Part shown: piece by piece, positions 55,569 through 64,000 of the stretch
How positions within the stretch are numbered: the stretch's first letter is position 1
Layout: the number at the start of each line of letters is the position of its first letter
NCBI GenBank assembly: GCA_903832325.1
Contig: CAILBC010000023.1
Location: 159,184-223,183, forward strand
Length of the DNA stretch: 64,000 nt
Direction: 5' to 3'
Source: an uncultured Sphingomonadales bacterium
Lineage (GTDB): Bacteria > Pseudomonadota > Alphaproteobacteria > Sphingomonadales > Sphingomonadaceae
Notes under the pieces: generated by a model
The model's input: only the letters and a program-made list of their open reading frames with translations
Database searches by the model: none
Told to the model about the DNA's origin: nothing
Translations under genes and position numbers: made by a program

Positions 55569-57407
55569 TCAGGATTTCTGCCCATTCGCCGCGGCCCATT
55601 CCTGATGATAGCGATCGCGCAGCGCGCGCTTGTCCACCTTTTCGGTGCCCAGCCGCGGCAAGGGCTGATCCACCTGCCAGAATTGCACCGGAATCTTGAA
55701 CGGGGCGATCTGTTCGGCAAGGAACGCGCGCAAGGCATCGGCATCAAGCGTGGTGCCGGGCTTGGCCAGAAACACCGCGGCGGGCACTTCGCCATACAAT
55801 TCGTGCGGCAGGCCGAATACGCTGGCTTCGGCCACGGCGGGGTGGGCATAGATCGCGCTTTCCACCTCGATGCAGCTGATGTTTTCGCCGCCGCGGATGA
55901 TGATGTCCTTTTTGCGGTCGACAATGAACAAATAGCCGTCTTCATCGAGATAGCCCAGATCGCCGGTGCGGAAATAGCCATCGGGCATGATCGCCGCGCT
56001 GGTCGCCTCGGGATTGTCCCAATAGCCCGAGAAGTTGGCGACCGAGCGGATCGACACTTCGCCGATCGCCTGGGCGGGCAGCGGCTTGCCGTCATCATCC
56101 AGGATCGCCATGTCGACCAGCGGGCGCGACGGCGCGCCGGTGCTGCCGGGTTTGGCCATGTAATTTTCGTTGTAATTGCCGCAGCCGATGCCGTTGGTTT
56201 CGGTCAGGCCATAGCCGAGAATGGGAAAGGCATGGGGCAATTCGCGGCGAATGCGATCGACATGTTCAACCGGGCGCGGCGCCCCGCCGGCGGCAAACGT
56301 GACGCAGCTCGACAAATCGTACTTCGCATGGTCGGGATGGGTGGCGATTTCAAAGCTCATCAGCGGCACGCCGACGAAATAGGTCACGCGTTCGCGCGCG
56401 ATCAGCTCCATCGCGCGCACCGCATCCCATTTGGCCATGATCACCAGCTTGCGCGCGATCGCGAACGATTGCAGCAGCACCGGCACTTCGCCGGTCACAT
56501 GGAACAGCGGCACATTGACCAGCGCCACCGGCTGCGACGACGGATCGGGCGCCAGCCCGCGTTCGGCCATGATGCCCAGCACCGTCACCGATTGCGCAAC
56601 ATAGTTGAACGTGCCCTGCACCACGGCGCGATGGGTGGACCAGGCCCCCTTTGACGTGCCGGTGGACCCTGATGTGAACAGCACCGTGGCCGGATCGTCT
56701 GCGGTCAATTCGGGCAGCGGAACCCCATGATCGCCGCCTTTGGCAGTCAGCCCAGAATCGCCGCCTTTGGCGGCCAGCCCAGAATCGCCGCCTTTGGCGG
56801 CCAGCGCAGCCAGGCCCTGATCGGGCGCACAGTCGTGTTCGATCAACAGCACCTCGGCGCCATGGGCATGCGCGGCCAGCCGCTCGGCGCGCTGGCGATC
56901 GGCCAGCACCAGCCGGCAGCCCACCAGATCCACCCCGTGCACCAGTTCGGGCCCCGACCACCAGCCATTGAGCAGCACCGCCACCCCGCCGGCCATCAGC
57001 ACCGCCATATAGGCCACGACCCAGTTGGCCGAATTGCGCGCAGCAATGCCCACGCGTTCGCCGCGTTGCAGCGCGTGGCCCGCGATCAACCCGCCGGCCG
57101 CAACGCGCGCGGCGGCATAAGCCTGCGCAAAGCTGAGCCGCACATCGCCATCGACGAGGAATTCCTTGTCACCATGCACCGCGCAGAAATAGGCAAAATA
57201 GTGCGCAAGGCTCGGCGGCGCGGCGGCGATCACCGGCAGATCGCGGTCAAACTGGCGGTGGGCGGTCAGCTGGAACATCCCGCCTTCGCCAGTCAATCCA
57301 TCCATCACGCGCGACAGGGCAAGATCGAGTTCAGTCATCATATCGGGCACCATCTCCAGCCACAGGCCAAACCGTTCGCGCCGGTTTCGTGTTTCGTTCG
57401 TTCGCAT
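55569..57407 (-). CDS. AMP-binding acyl-CoA synthetase
   Basis: An adenylate-forming ligase of about 612 residues that activates a carboxylic acid, probably a fatty acid, to its CoA thioester. It has the P-loop signature TVLFTSGSTGTSKGAWSTH, A5 motif GYGLTETNG, motif YFRTGDLGYLDEDGYLFIVDRKKD, and C-terminal Lys in PRLGTEKVDKRALRD. An insert, GLAAKGGDS in three near-copies, comes from a 27-bp tandem repeat before the P-loop. The start is uncertain: ATG 57407, GTGs at 57413 and 57419, or a later ATG near 57341. It lies 25 bases before glnD on the same strand. Confidence 0.88.
   Translation of the reverse strand: MRTNETRNRRERFGLWLEMVPDMMTELDLALSRVMDGLTGEGGMFQLTAHRQFDRDLPVIAAAPPSLAHYFAYFCAVHGDKEFLVDGDVRLSFAQAYAAARVAAGGLIAGHALQRGERVGIAARNSANWVVAYMAVLMAGGVAVLLNGWWSGPELVHGVDLVGCRLVLADRQRAERLAAHAHGAEVLLIEHDCAPDQGLAALAAKGGDSGLAAKGGDSGLTAKGGDHGVPLPELTADDPATVLFTSGSTGTSKGAWSTHRAVVQGTFNYVAQSVTVLGIMAERGLAPDPSSQPVALVNVPLFHVTGEVPVLLQSFAIARKLVIMAKWDAVRAMELIARERVTYFVGVPLMSFEIATHPDHAKYDLSSCVTFAAGGAPRPVEHVDRIRRELPHAFPILGYGLTETNGIGCGNYNENYMAKPGSTGAPSRPLVDMAILDDDGKPLPAQAIGEVSIRSVANFSGYWDNPEATSAAIMPDGYFRTGDLGYLDEDGYLFIVDRKKDIIIRGGENISCIEVESAIYAHPAVAEASVFGLPHELYGEVPAAVFLAKPGTTLDADALRAFLAEQIAPFKIPVQFWQVDQPLPRLGTEKVDKRALRDRYHQEWAAANGQKS
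56730..56810. repeat. Tandem repeat, 3 x 27 bp, inside the acyl-CoA synthetase gene
   Basis: Three 27-base units starting ATCGCCGCCTTTGGC (third copy slightly diverged) keep the frame and add nine residues each (A-K-G-G-D-S-G-L-A type). They fall in a surface-linker position between the N-terminal lobe and the P-loop. Confidence 0.88.
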
Positions 57408-57515
57408 TTGCACATTCACACTGTCCGGCCGCTGTGCCAGAAGGCGCAGGTCGCGAACGCGTGACCGGACCCTTGCGAAAAGGTCTCGATTCGAAACGTC
57501 TAAGGAGTTCGCCCC

Positions 57516-58493
57516 TTGCTGTCACTATTGCCAGTGCTTTCACTATCGGTTGCATCGGCAGTAGCGGACGGTGGCCAGGCCCATTTCGCCCTCCAGGCCC
57601 TGGCCGGCGCGGTGCCGATGCTGGCGGACGCTGCGGCATCCCTGGCCGATGCGCATGGCCCGCTGCGGTTTGAAAGCCTGGGCCTGTCGCCGATTGCGCT
57701 CGATCTCGGCTTTTTTACGATCAAATGGTATTCGCTCGCCTATCTGGCGGGGATCATCTTTGCCTATTGGCACCTCACGCGCGAACTGCGCCTGCCCGGC
57801 GCGCCGATGGCGCAGCGCCATGCCGAAGACCTGTTTTTCTATGCCACGCTGGGCGTGATCGTCGGCGGCCGGCTGGGCTATGCCACGTTCTATGCCCCCG
57901 AATTGCTGACCCACCCGCAGGATCTGATCAAGCTGTGGCAGGGGGGGATGAGCTTTCACGGCGGGCTGATCGGCACCACGCTGGCGATGGCCTGGGTATC
58001 GTGGCGCGGGCGGCTCGATTTCCTGCGCGTGTGCGATTATGTTTCGCCGTGCGTGCCGGTGGGGCTGTTTTTTGGCCGCTGCGCCAATTTCGTGAATGGC
58101 GAACTGTGGGGGCGCAAAGTCAATGGCAGCCTGCCCTGGGCGATGGTCTTTCCCGGCGCCGGGCCGGTGGCGCGCCACCCCAGCCAGCTTTACGAAGCCG
58201 GGCTGGAGGGGCTGGTGCTGGGCGCGGTGCTGATCACGCTGTTCTGGGCCACGCGCGCGCGCTGGCGCCAGGGGCTGCTGGTGGGGGTCTATGCCGCCGG
58301 CTATGGCCTGGCGCGGTTCACGGTCGAATTCTTCCGCGAACCCGATGCGCAGTTGCAGGATTTCGCGCATGCCACCGGCCTGTCGATGGGCCAGTGGCTG
58401 ACCATGCCGATGATCGCGATCGGCCTGGCGCTGATCGTGCGCGCGCTGCGCCGGCCGCCGCTGGCGGTATCGGTGCAGTCGCTGCCGGCCTGA
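57516..58493 (+). CDS. lgt: Prolipoprotein diacylglyceryl transferase
   Basis: An inner-membrane enzyme that adds diacylglycerol to the lipobox Cys of prolipoproteins. A 325-residue protein with about seven membrane segments. The Lgt signature is GRCANFVNGELWGRKVNG, and the HGGLIG motif lies in GGMSFHGGLIGTTLAM. The TTG start at 57516 is supported by AAGGAG eight bases upstream, giving an N-terminal extension of about 50 residues compared with many Lgt proteins. An internal start is possible. The midA-like gene follows 34 bases later. Confidence 0.93.
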   Translation: MLSLLPVLSLSVASAVADGGQAHFALQALAGAVPMLADAAASLADAHGPLRFESLGLSPIALDLGFFTIKWYSLAYLAGIIFAYWHLTRELRLPGAPMAQRHAEDLFFYATLGVIVGGRLGYATFYAPELLTHPQDLIKLWQGGMSFHGGLIGTTLAMAWVSWRGRLDFLRVCDYVSPCVPVGLFFGRCANFVNGELWGRKVNGSLPWAMVFPGAGPVARHPSQLYEAGLEGLVLGAVLITLFWATRARWRQGLLVGVYAAGYGLARFTVEFFREPDAQLQDFAHATGLSMGQWLTMPMIAIGLALIVRALRRPPLAVSVQSLPA

Positions 58494-58527
58494 ATGCCCC
58501 TCTGATTCCCGGGCAAAGGAGCAAGCC

Positions 58528-59565
58528 TTGCGCCTGAAAGACCGGTTTGTGCGGCTGATCGCGGCAACGGGCCCGATCAGCCTGGCGCAATTCATGGCCG
58601 AATCAAACGCCCGCTATTACGACAGCCGCGATCCGCTGGGCCGCGCGGGCGATTTCATCACCGCGCCCGAAATCAGCCAGATGTTTGGCGAACTGATCGG
58701 GCTGTGGCTGGCCGATCTGTGGGATCGCGCCGGGCGGCCGGCGCGGGTGCACTATGTCGAACCGGGCCCCGGGCGCGGCACGCTGGCGCGCGATGCGCTG
58801 GGCGCGGCGCGGCGCTTTGGCCTGGTGCCGCAGGTCCACTTTGTCGAAGCCAGCCGCACGCTGGGCGCGGTGCAGCGCAGCCTGATCGCCGATGCCACCT
58901 GGCACCAGGATCTGACCACCCTGCCCGATGATGCCCCGCTGCTGATCGTGGCCAACGAATTTCTGGATGCCCTGCCCGTGCGCCAATTGGTGCGCACCGC
59001 CGGCGGCTGGCGCGAACGCATGGTGGGGATAGACGGAGACCGGCTGATCCCCGTGGCCGGCACGCAGCCGATGGATGCCGCGGTGCCGCCCGCGTTTCAG
59101 GATGCCGCGCAGGGCACGATCATCGAAACCTGCCCCGCCGCGGCCGCGCTGACCGGCGAAGTGGCGCGGCGCCTGGCCGCGCAGGGCGGCGCGGCGCTGA
59201 TCATCGATTACGGGCGCACCGCGGCCGCGACGGGCAGCACGCTGCAGGCACTGCGCGCGCATGCCCCGGTTGATCCCTTTGCCTGCCCCGGCGAAGCGGA
59301 CCTGACCGCGCATGTCGATTTTGCGATTCTTGCCGAAATTGCGCAACAGGCCGGCGCGCGGTGGATGGGCACGATCGAACAGGGCCGGTTCCTGCTTGCG
59401 CTGGGCCTGGCCGCGCGGGCAGAGGCGCTGTGCCGCGCCGCGCCGGCCAGCACCGATGCGGTGCGTGCCGCGGCGCACCGCCTGGCCGCGCCCGGGGCGA
59501 TGGGCCGCCTGTTCAAGGTCATGGCGCTGGGCGCGCCCGATTGGCCCGCAGGCGCCGGTTTCTGA
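58528..59565 (+). CDS. SAM-dependent methyltransferase, MidA/NDUFAF7 family
   Basis: A 345-residue class I methyltransferase of the MidA/NDUFAF7 family, whose mitochondrial member symmetrically dimethylates an arginine of a complex I subunit. Family landmarks are ISLAQFMAE, DPLGRAGDFITAPEISQMFGEL, VEPGPGRGTLARD (SAM loop) and LIVANEFLDALPVRQL. The TTG start at 58528 has AAAGGA upstream at good spacing. The role for complex I here is inference from the family. It is cotranscribed with lgt. Confidence 0.88.
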   Translation: MRLKDRFVRLIAATGPISLAQFMAESNARYYDSRDPLGRAGDFITAPEISQMFGELIGLWLADLWDRAGRPARVHYVEPGPGRGTLARDALGAARRFGLVPQVHFVEASRTLGAVQRSLIADATWHQDLTTLPDDAPLLIVANEFLDALPVRQLVRTAGGWRERMVGIDGDRLIPVAGTQPMDAAVPPAFQDAAQGTIIETCPAAAALTGEVARRLAAQGGAALIIDYGRTAAATGSTLQALRAHAPVDPFACPGEADLTAHVDFAILAEIAQQAGARWMGTIEQGRFLLALGLAARAEALCRAAPASTDAVRAAAHRLAAPGAMGRLFKVMALGAPDWPAGAGF

Positions 59566-59579
59566 CCGGCACGCCCCCC

Positions 59580-59608
59580 GATTCGCGGATCATTTGCAAT
59601 TGCGAATC
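59580..59608. promoter_or_regulatory. Dyad in the midA-petA intergenic region
   Basis: GATTCGC and GCGAATC form a perfect 7-bp inverted repeat with a 15-base spacer, 15 bases after the methyltransferase stop. It could be a weak terminator or an operator. Apart from this and the promoter downstream, I see nothing in the 307-base gap (59566-59872). Confidence 0.35.
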
Positions 59609-59670
59609 ACATGCTGGCAACGGCGCCCGCGCGCCATTCGCACACGGTTGCGCATCGCCCAAAATGGCAG

Positions 59671-59699
59671 TTGGCAAACCCGCGCATTTGTGTCTATCA
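59671..59699 (+). promoter_or_regulatory. Candidate housekeeping promoter of petABC
   Basis: TTGGCA at 59671 and CTATCA at 59694, 17 bases apart, precede the operon by about 170 bases. The match is moderate and other start points are possible. Confidence 0.35.
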
Positions 59700-59872
59700 G
59701 GCCGCTAAAGTCGGGTCCGTGGCTCAGGTGCTGCAATGCGCCTGCGCGGCACAGGCCGCGCACAAGGCGGCGTTTTCCCGGCTTTTTTCGAAACCCCGAT
59801 GATTGGGGCGAAAGTATCTAAACGGCGACGGCGGGTGCCCATTGCGGCGCGCGCATCAGGCAAGGACTTTCA

Positions 59873-60451
59873 ATGGCTGACCTGCTTAAGGCTGACGGGG
59901 CGATGACTGGCCCGACGGAGGCAAAGGACGATGGCGTCAGGCGACGCGATTTCATCAATATTGCCGCGGTAAGCTTCGCCGGCATTGGCGGGATTGCCGC
60001 GCTGGTGCCGCTGATTTCGCAAATGAGCGCATCGGCCGACGTGCTCGCCGAAAGCTCGACCGAAGTCGACGTGTCGGCGATCGCCGCCGGCCAGGCGATC
60101 AAGACCATGTTCCGCAAACAACCGGTTTTCGTGCGCAATCTGACCCCGGCGGAAATCGCCGCGGCCGACAAAGTCGATCCGGCATCGCTGCGCGATCCGC
60201 AGACGCTGGAACAGCGGACCAAAAAGGGCAAAGGCAACTGGCTGATCACGATGGGTGTCTGCACCCACCTCGGCTGCGTCCCGCTGGGCGCCGGCCAGGG
60301 CGAAGTGAAAGGCGAATTCGGCGGCTATTTCTGCCCCTGCCACGGATCGGTCTACGATACGGCGGCGCGCATCCGCAAAGGCCCCGCACCCAAGAATCTT
60401 GAGGTGCCCCCCTATGAATTCACTTCCGACACTGTCGTGAAGATCGGCTGA
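59873..60451 (+). CDS. petA: Ubiquinol-cytochrome c reductase iron-sulfur subunit (Rieske)
   Basis: The Rieske protein of the bc1 complex, 192 residues. A twin-arginine-like signal and anchor lies at residues 24-50 ([19 protein letters not shown]). The 2Fe-2S cluster motifs are CTHLGC and CPCHGSVYD, which provide two Cys and two His plus the disulfide Cys pair. It is first in the petABC operon, with 11 bases to petB. Confidence 0.97.
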   Translation: MADLLKADGAMTGPTEAKDDGVRRRDFINIAAVSFAGIGGIAALVPLISQMSASADVLAESSTEVDVSAIAAGQAIKTMFRKQPVFVRNLTPAEIAAADKVDPASLRDPQTLEQRTKKGKGNWLITMGVCTHLGCVPLGAGQGEVKGEFGGYFCPCHGSVYDTAARIRKGPAPKNLEVPPYEFTSDTVVKIG

Positions 60452-60462
60452 GGAACCTGGCA

Positions 60463-61731
60463 ATGAGTTTCCCCTGGGCTAAGCATTACAAGCCGAGCCA
60501 TCCCCTGATGGTATGGCTGGACGAAAAACTGCCGCTGCCGCGGTTTGTGCACGGTGCGATCGGTGGCGGCTATCCCGTCCCGCGCAATCTCAACTATTTC
60601 TGGAATTTCGGCGTGCTCGCCGGGTTCTGCCTGGTGCTGCAGATCGCCACCGGGGTGATCCTGGCGATGCATTATGCCGCCAATTCGGGCGTGGCGTTCG
60701 ACAGTGTCGAACACATCATGCGCGATGTGAACTGGGGCTGGATGCTGCGCTATGGCCATGCCAACGGCGCATCGGCATTCTTTGTGGTGGTCTATATCCA
60801 CATTTTCCGCGGCTTTTTCTATTCGTCGTACAAGGCGCCGCGCGAAATGATCTGGCTGCTGGGCGTGACCATCTTCCTGCTGATGATGGCCACCGCATTC
60901 ATGGGCTATGTGCTTCCCTGGGGGCAGATGAGCTTTTGGGGCGCCAAAGTGATCACCGGGCTGTTTTCGGCCATCCCGATCGTGGGTGAACCGCTGCAAC
61001 AGTGGCTGCTCGGCGGGTTCGCGCCCGACAATGCCGCGCTGAACCGCTTTTTCTCGCTGCACTTCCTGCTGCCCTTCGTGATTGCCGGGGTGATCATCCT
61101 GCACATCTGGGCGCTGCACATTCCCGGTTCGTCCAACCCGACCGGCATCGATGTGAAGCAGGAATCCGACACCGTGCCGTTCCACCCGTATTACACGGCA
61201 AAGGACGGTTTCGGACTTGGCGTGTTCCTGCTGATCTATGCCGCGTTCGTGTTCTTCATGCCGAACGCGCTGGGCCACCCGGACAACTATATCGCCGCCA
61301 ACCCGATGTCGACGCCGGCGCATATCGTGCCCGAATGGTATTTCTGGCCGTTCTACGCGATCCTGCGCGCCTTCACCGCCGATTTCCTGTTCATCCCGGC
61401 AAAGCTGATGGGCGTGCTGGCGATGTTCTCGGCGATCCTGTGCTGGTTCTTCCTGCCCTGGCTGGATACCTCGCCGGTGCGTTCGGGCCATTACCGGCCG
61501 CTGTTCCGCAAGTTCTTCTACATCCTCGTCCTTGACGTGCTGGTGCTGGGCTTTTGCGGTGGTTCGCCGGCGGAAACCAAGTACGTGCTGATCTCCCAGA
61601 TCGCGTCTGCGTACTATTTCCTCCACTTCCTTGTCATCCTGCCGGTCGTTTCGTCGATCGAGAAGCCGGAACCCCTTCCGTTCTCGATCACCGAATCCGT
61701 GCTCGGCACCGATGCCGCCGCGACTGCCTGA
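60463..61731 (+). CDS. petB: Cytochrome b subunit of the bc1 complex
   Basis: A 422-residue integral membrane protein with eight hydrophobic segments, carrying two haems and the quinol sites. Haem-ligand helices hold H in LAIHYAAN-type (here LAMHYAAN) and [16 protein letters not shown], with the later pair in [20 protein letters not shown]. The Qo motif appears as PEWYF in [17 protein letters not shown] precedes the ATG. Confidence 0.97.
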   Translation: MSFPWAKHYKPSHPLMVWLDEKLPLPRFVHGAIGGGYPVPRNLNYFWNFGVLAGFCLVLQIATGVILAMHYAANSGVAFDSVEHIMRDVNWGWMLRYGHANGASAFFVVVYIHIFRGFFYSSYKAPREMIWLLGVTIFLLMMATAFMGYVLPWGQMSFWGAKVITGLFSAIPIVGEPLQQWLLGGFAPDNAALNRFFSLHFLLPFVIAGVIILHIWALHIPGSSNPTGIDVKQESDTVPFHPYYTAKDGFGLGVFLLIYAAFVFFMPNALGHPDNYIAANPMSTPAHIVPEWYFWPFYAILRAFTADFLFIPAKLMGVLAMFSAILCWFFLPWLDTSPVRSGHYRPLFRKFFYILVLDVLVLGFCGGSPAETKYVLISQIASAYYFLHFLVILPVVSSIEKPEPLPFSITESVLGTDAAATA

Positions 61732-61763
61732 GCGGTCGGGAACGAAAAAGCGAGACACCTGTC

Positions 61764-62579
61764 ATGGTCCGTATCTTTGGCCCCCTTGTCGGCCTTTTCT
61801 TCGCCGCTGCGCTGCTCTGGTCCTTCGGGGTCGGGGCGGTCCAGTTGATCCGCGAACCCGAACCCTCAACCGCGGTGAAGGATTTCCACCTTCCCCCCAA
61901 AGAGGTGAAATTCACCTTTGACGGCCCGTTCGGCACTTTTGACAAACCGCAGCTGCAGCGCGGTTTTCAGGTGTACAAGGAAGTGTGCAGCAACTGCCAT
62001 TCGCTCAAGCAGATCGCGTTCCGCAATCTGGCAGACCTCGGCTACAACGATGCCGAAGTGAAGGCGATCGCCAAGCAGTGGGGCACCAAGGCCAAAACCT
62101 TTGACCCCAAAACCGGCGATGCCGGCGAACGCGACAACACCCCGGCCGATCACATCCCCGCGGTCTATTACGCCGGCACCGGCAACCCGCCCGATCTGTC
62201 GCTGATCACCAAGGCGCGCCACGAAGGCCCCGCCTATGTCTATTCGCTGCTGACCGGGTACACCACCCAGCCCGCCGCGCTGCTGAAAAAGTATCCGGAT
62301 TCGGCCACGCCCGACGGGCTCTATTACAACCCGTACTTTGCCAACCTGAACATCGCGATGCCGGCCCCGCTGACCACCGATGGCCAGGTGACCTATACCG
62401 ACGGCACCAAGTCCACCGTCGGCCAGATGGCCAAAGACGTGGCCGCGTTCCTGACCTGGACCGCAGAGCCGAAAATGGAAAAGCGCAAGCAGACCGGCTG
62501 GGCCGTGCTCGGCTTCCTGCTTGCCGCAACGGCGCTGGCCTATCTCGCCAAGCGCAACATCTGGAGCGACATGCACTGA
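61764..62579 (+). CDS. petC: Cytochrome c1 of the bc1 complex
   Basis: A 271-residue haem protein. A membrane or signal segment at the N-terminus (GPLVGLFFAAALLWSFGVGA) is followed by the haem-binding CSNCHSLKQ, the axial Met in NLNIAMPAPL, and a C-terminal anchor (WAVLGFLLAATALAYLAKRNIW). The ATG at 61764 gives the normal length. It is the last gene of petABC, with a terminator 27 bases behind it. Confidence 0.96.
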   Translation: MVRIFGPLVGLFFAAALLWSFGVGAVQLIREPEPSTAVKDFHLPPKEVKFTFDGPFGTFDKPQLQRGFQVYKEVCSNCHSLKQIAFRNLADLGYNDAEVKAIAKQWGTKAKTFDPKTGDAGERDNTPADHIPAVYYAGTGNPPDLSLITKARHEGPAYVYSLLTGYTTQPAALLKKYPDSATPDGLYYNPYFANLNIAMPAPLTTDGQVTYTDGTKSTVGQMAKDVAAFLTWTAEPKMEKRKQTGWAVLGFLLAATALAYLAKRNIWSDMH

Positions 62580-62605
62580 TCGGTGCATCGCGCATGCCAC
62601 AACAG

Positions 62606-62632
62606 GGGCCACCGGAAACGGTGGCCCTTTTT
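62606..62632 (+). terminator. Rho-independent terminator of petABC
   Basis: GGGCCACCG and CGGTGGCCC form a perfect 9-bp stem with a GAAA tetraloop, followed by five T residues. Confidence 0.95.
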
Positions 62633-62680
62633 GTTGGCGCGCGCGCCTGTTTCGCCCCCCGCACAACGGACCAAAACCCC

Positions 62681-63226
62681 ATGACGATCATGACCCCGGA
62701 TGCGATCAAGGCGCTGATCCGCACCGTGCCCGATTTCCCACGGCCCGGCATCGCATTCCGCGACGTAACCACCCTGATCAGCCACGGCGAAGGCCTCGCC
62801 GCCACCGTTACCCACCTGGCCACCCGCGCCAACGCCGCCGGCGCCACCATGATCGCCGGCATGGAAGCGCGCGGCTTCATCTTTGGCGCCGCCGTCGCCG
62901 CGCACCTGGGCCTGGGCTTTATCCCGGTGCGCAAACCCGGCAAACTGCCCGTGCCGACCATCGGAATCGATTATGCCCTGGAATATGGCCACGACCGCCT
63001 GGAAATAGACCCCGGCGCCATCCACCCCAATGACCGCGTGGTAATCATCGATGATCTGATCGCCACCGGCGGCACCGCCCTCGCCGCCACAGAACTGCTC
63101 CGCCGCGCCGGCGCCACCATCAATCACGCCCTGTTCGTCATCGACCTGCCCGACCTGAACGGCGCAAACCACCTGCGCAGCGCCGGCCTGACCGTCGATG
63201 CCCTGGTCGCGTTTTCCGGACATTGA
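62681..63226 (+). CDS. apt: Adenine phosphoribosyltransferase
   Basis: A purine-salvage enzyme making AMP from adenine and PRPP. A 181-residue protein with the start region IKALIRTVPDFPRPGIAFRD, the adenine-site segment GMEARGFIFGAAVA, the flexible-loop region RKPGKLP and the PRPP loop VVIIDDLIATGGTA. The ATG at 62681 or the ATG at 62690 can serve as start. Confidence 0.95.
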   Translation: MTIMTPDAIKALIRTVPDFPRPGIAFRDVTTLISHGEGLAATVTHLATRANAAGATMIAGMEARGFIFGAAVAAHLGLGFIPVRKPGKLPVPTIGIDYALEYGHDRLEIDPGAIHPNDRVVIIDDLIATGGTALAATELLRRAGATINHALFVIDLPDLNGANHLRSAGLTVDALVAFSGH

Positions 63227-63264
63227 CGAAACCGGGGCAACCGTGCCAAGGCACACCCACCCGA

Positions 63265-63338
63265 GCGGGTATAGCATAGTGGTAATGTCCTAGCCTTCCA
63301 AGCTAGTCAGGCGGGTTCGATTCCCGCTACCCGCTCCA
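63265..63338 (+). tRNA. tRNA-Gly (anticodon TCC)
   Basis: A 74-base tRNA with encoded CCA. The acceptor arm is GCGGGTA/TACCCGC. The anticodon stem CTAGC/GCTAG encloses CTTCCAA (anticodon TCC), and the T-arm contains GGTTCGATTCC. An integrase gene of the type that uses tRNA 3' ends as attachment sites follows 211 bases later in the same orientation. Confidence 0.97.
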
Positions 63339-63453
63339 TTTTCCTGTCCGCCAGCATCCGCCTGCATCTGGACAAACCCCCGAAAAATAACATATTTCTG
63401 CTGCCAATTGGCCCGCGACATTCGATCGCGTTCGCCACAATTCACCTGGCGGT

Positions 63454-63520
63454 GGGGGTATTTTCGAGGGGAAAAGCCACCTCGCCAATTCGATACCCCC
63501 ATGATTGGGGGTATTTTGGG
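63454..63520. repeat. Three GGGGGTATTTT-type repeats, two forming an inverted pair, before the integrase gene
   Basis: GGGGGTATTTT occurs at 63454, as the inverted copy ATACCCCC at 63493-63500, and again as GGGGGTATTTT at 63506-63516. The last two make a dyad (8-bp arms, 6-base loop). They sit between the tRNA-Gly end and the integrase start, where integrase arm sites or operators are expected. Confidence 0.55.
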
Positions 63521-63549
63521 GTTCAACGCGCGGAAATACTGGAAAAACG

Positions 63550-63948
63550 ATGCCGCTGACAGACCTTGCTATCAGGAACGCCAAGCCCGCTGCCAAGCCG
63601 GTAAAACTGTCGGACGGGGGTGGTCTGTTCCTTCTTATCACTCCTGCCGGCGGCAAGCTGTGGCGACTGAAGTTCCGAGTCGACAATAAAGAGAAGGGCC
63701 TCGCCCTCGGCAGCTATCCGGCTGTAGGCTTGGCTGAAGCTCGCAAGCGCAGGGAAGAAGCCAAAGCTCAACTTGCGCAGGGGCTTGATCCCGCGCGGGA
63801 GAAGAAGCGCGCAAAGCTCAAAGCCCAAATGCAGGCACGGGCTGTTGCTGATGCCTCATCCGTCCAAACCGTTGTGCTGCCGTCCTGGGGCAAATTCAGG
63901 GCTGTTTCACGTCAATCACGTCCACCCCATGAGCTGACCGCTGACTGA
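63550..63948 (+). pseudogene. Truncated P4-type tyrosine recombinase (integrase), N-terminal domain only
   Basis: The first about 100 residues are a normal integrase arm-binding domain of the DUF4102 type: MPLTDLAIRNAKPAAKPVKL, GGGLFLLITPAGGKLWRLKF, LALGSYPAVGLAEARKRREE and GLDPAREKKRAK. The frame then runs into unrelated sequence and stops after 132 residues. The core-binding and catalytic R-H-R-Y domain, about 280 more residues, is missing. The new sequence from about 63840 onward may be the end of another inserted element. The position beside tRNA-Gly marks an island integration site. Confidence 0.8.
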
Positions 63949-64000
63949 TGTGGTCCAGCCGGGCAGCGCCAAATTAAAAAATTTCGACATGTCCACCTGC

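Noticed and set aside
63550..63948. Active prophage at the right end
   Set aside because: The recombinase lacks its catalytic domain and no other phage gene is visible before the window ends.

Overview
The window is a GC-rich, densely coded piece of an alphaproteobacterial chromosome, most likely from the order Sphingomonadales (a Novosphingobium- or Sphingomonas-like organism). Pointers are the TonB-dependent receptor, the petABC operon followed by apt, the zinc-ribbon/ftsE/ftsX/YdcF/plsC neighbourhood, the MidA-type methyltransferase behind lgt, the many 4-bp ATGA gene overlaps, and several small palindromic repeat families of the kind scattered through sphingomonad genomes. The genus is inference.

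Layout. 1-8.1 kb: a partial TonB receptor divergent from a siderophore-interacting ferric reductase, gamma-glutamyltransferase, a LytS/LytTR-type two-component pair, nadC and a secreted RNase T2. 8.1-11.8 kb: a minus-strand catabolic unit (enolase-superfamily enzyme, GMC oxidoreductase, LysR regulator). 12-15.4 kb: a YaiI-type protein, a BaiN-type flavoprotein, a spermidine-synthase-like methyltransferase, then a CdtB-like nuclease. 15.5-22.7 kb: DUF924 protein, YncE/phosphoesterase fusion, amidase, trhO, isochorismatase-family hydrolase, tRNA-Leu(GAG). 22.8-29 kb: zinc-ribbon protein, ftsEX, YdcF, plsC, then tyrC-hisC on the other strand. 29.2-31.1 kb: glnK-amtB behind a sigma-54 promoter. 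31.2-42.1 kb: alpha/beta hydrolase, epimerase, prfC, aldose epimerase, pheST, rpmI-rplT, metA with a structured RNA leader, and a 5'-truncated amidohydrolase. 42.2-50.7 kb: hisN, an AraC regulator, prs, nadE, a toxin-antitoxin relic, an M28 peptidase and gltX. 50.8-57.4 kb: yqgE, an AT-rich orphan membrane protein, glnD and an acyl-CoA synthetase. 57.5-63.2 kb: lgt, midA-like gene, petABC and apt. 63.3-64 kb: tRNA-Gly(TCC) followed by a truncated tyrosine-recombinase gene, the probable edge of an integrated island.

How the genes work together. Nitrogen signalling is well covered: GlnD (uridylyltransferase), GlnK (its PII target) and AmtB (the ammonium channel GlnK plugs). NAD synthesis has nadC and nadE. 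Iron uptake is represented by the receptor/reductase pair with shared palindromic sites. The petABC genes build the bc1 complex. Amino-acid synthesis genes are tyrC, hisC, hisN and metA.

Most interesting items: (1) a stand-alone CdtB-family DNase without a signal peptide that carries a textbook bipartite nuclear-localisation pattern at its N-terminus; (2) an AT-rich orphan membrane-protein gene between yqgE and glnD; (3) a four-helix leader RNA in front of metA with S-box-like motifs; (4) paired GATATATC palindromes in the iron locus; (5) many 12-27 bp tandem duplications that sit on starts, stops and coding ends; (6) two decayed loci, a VapC toxin cut to five codons and an amidohydrolase lacking its metal-binding N-terminal half.
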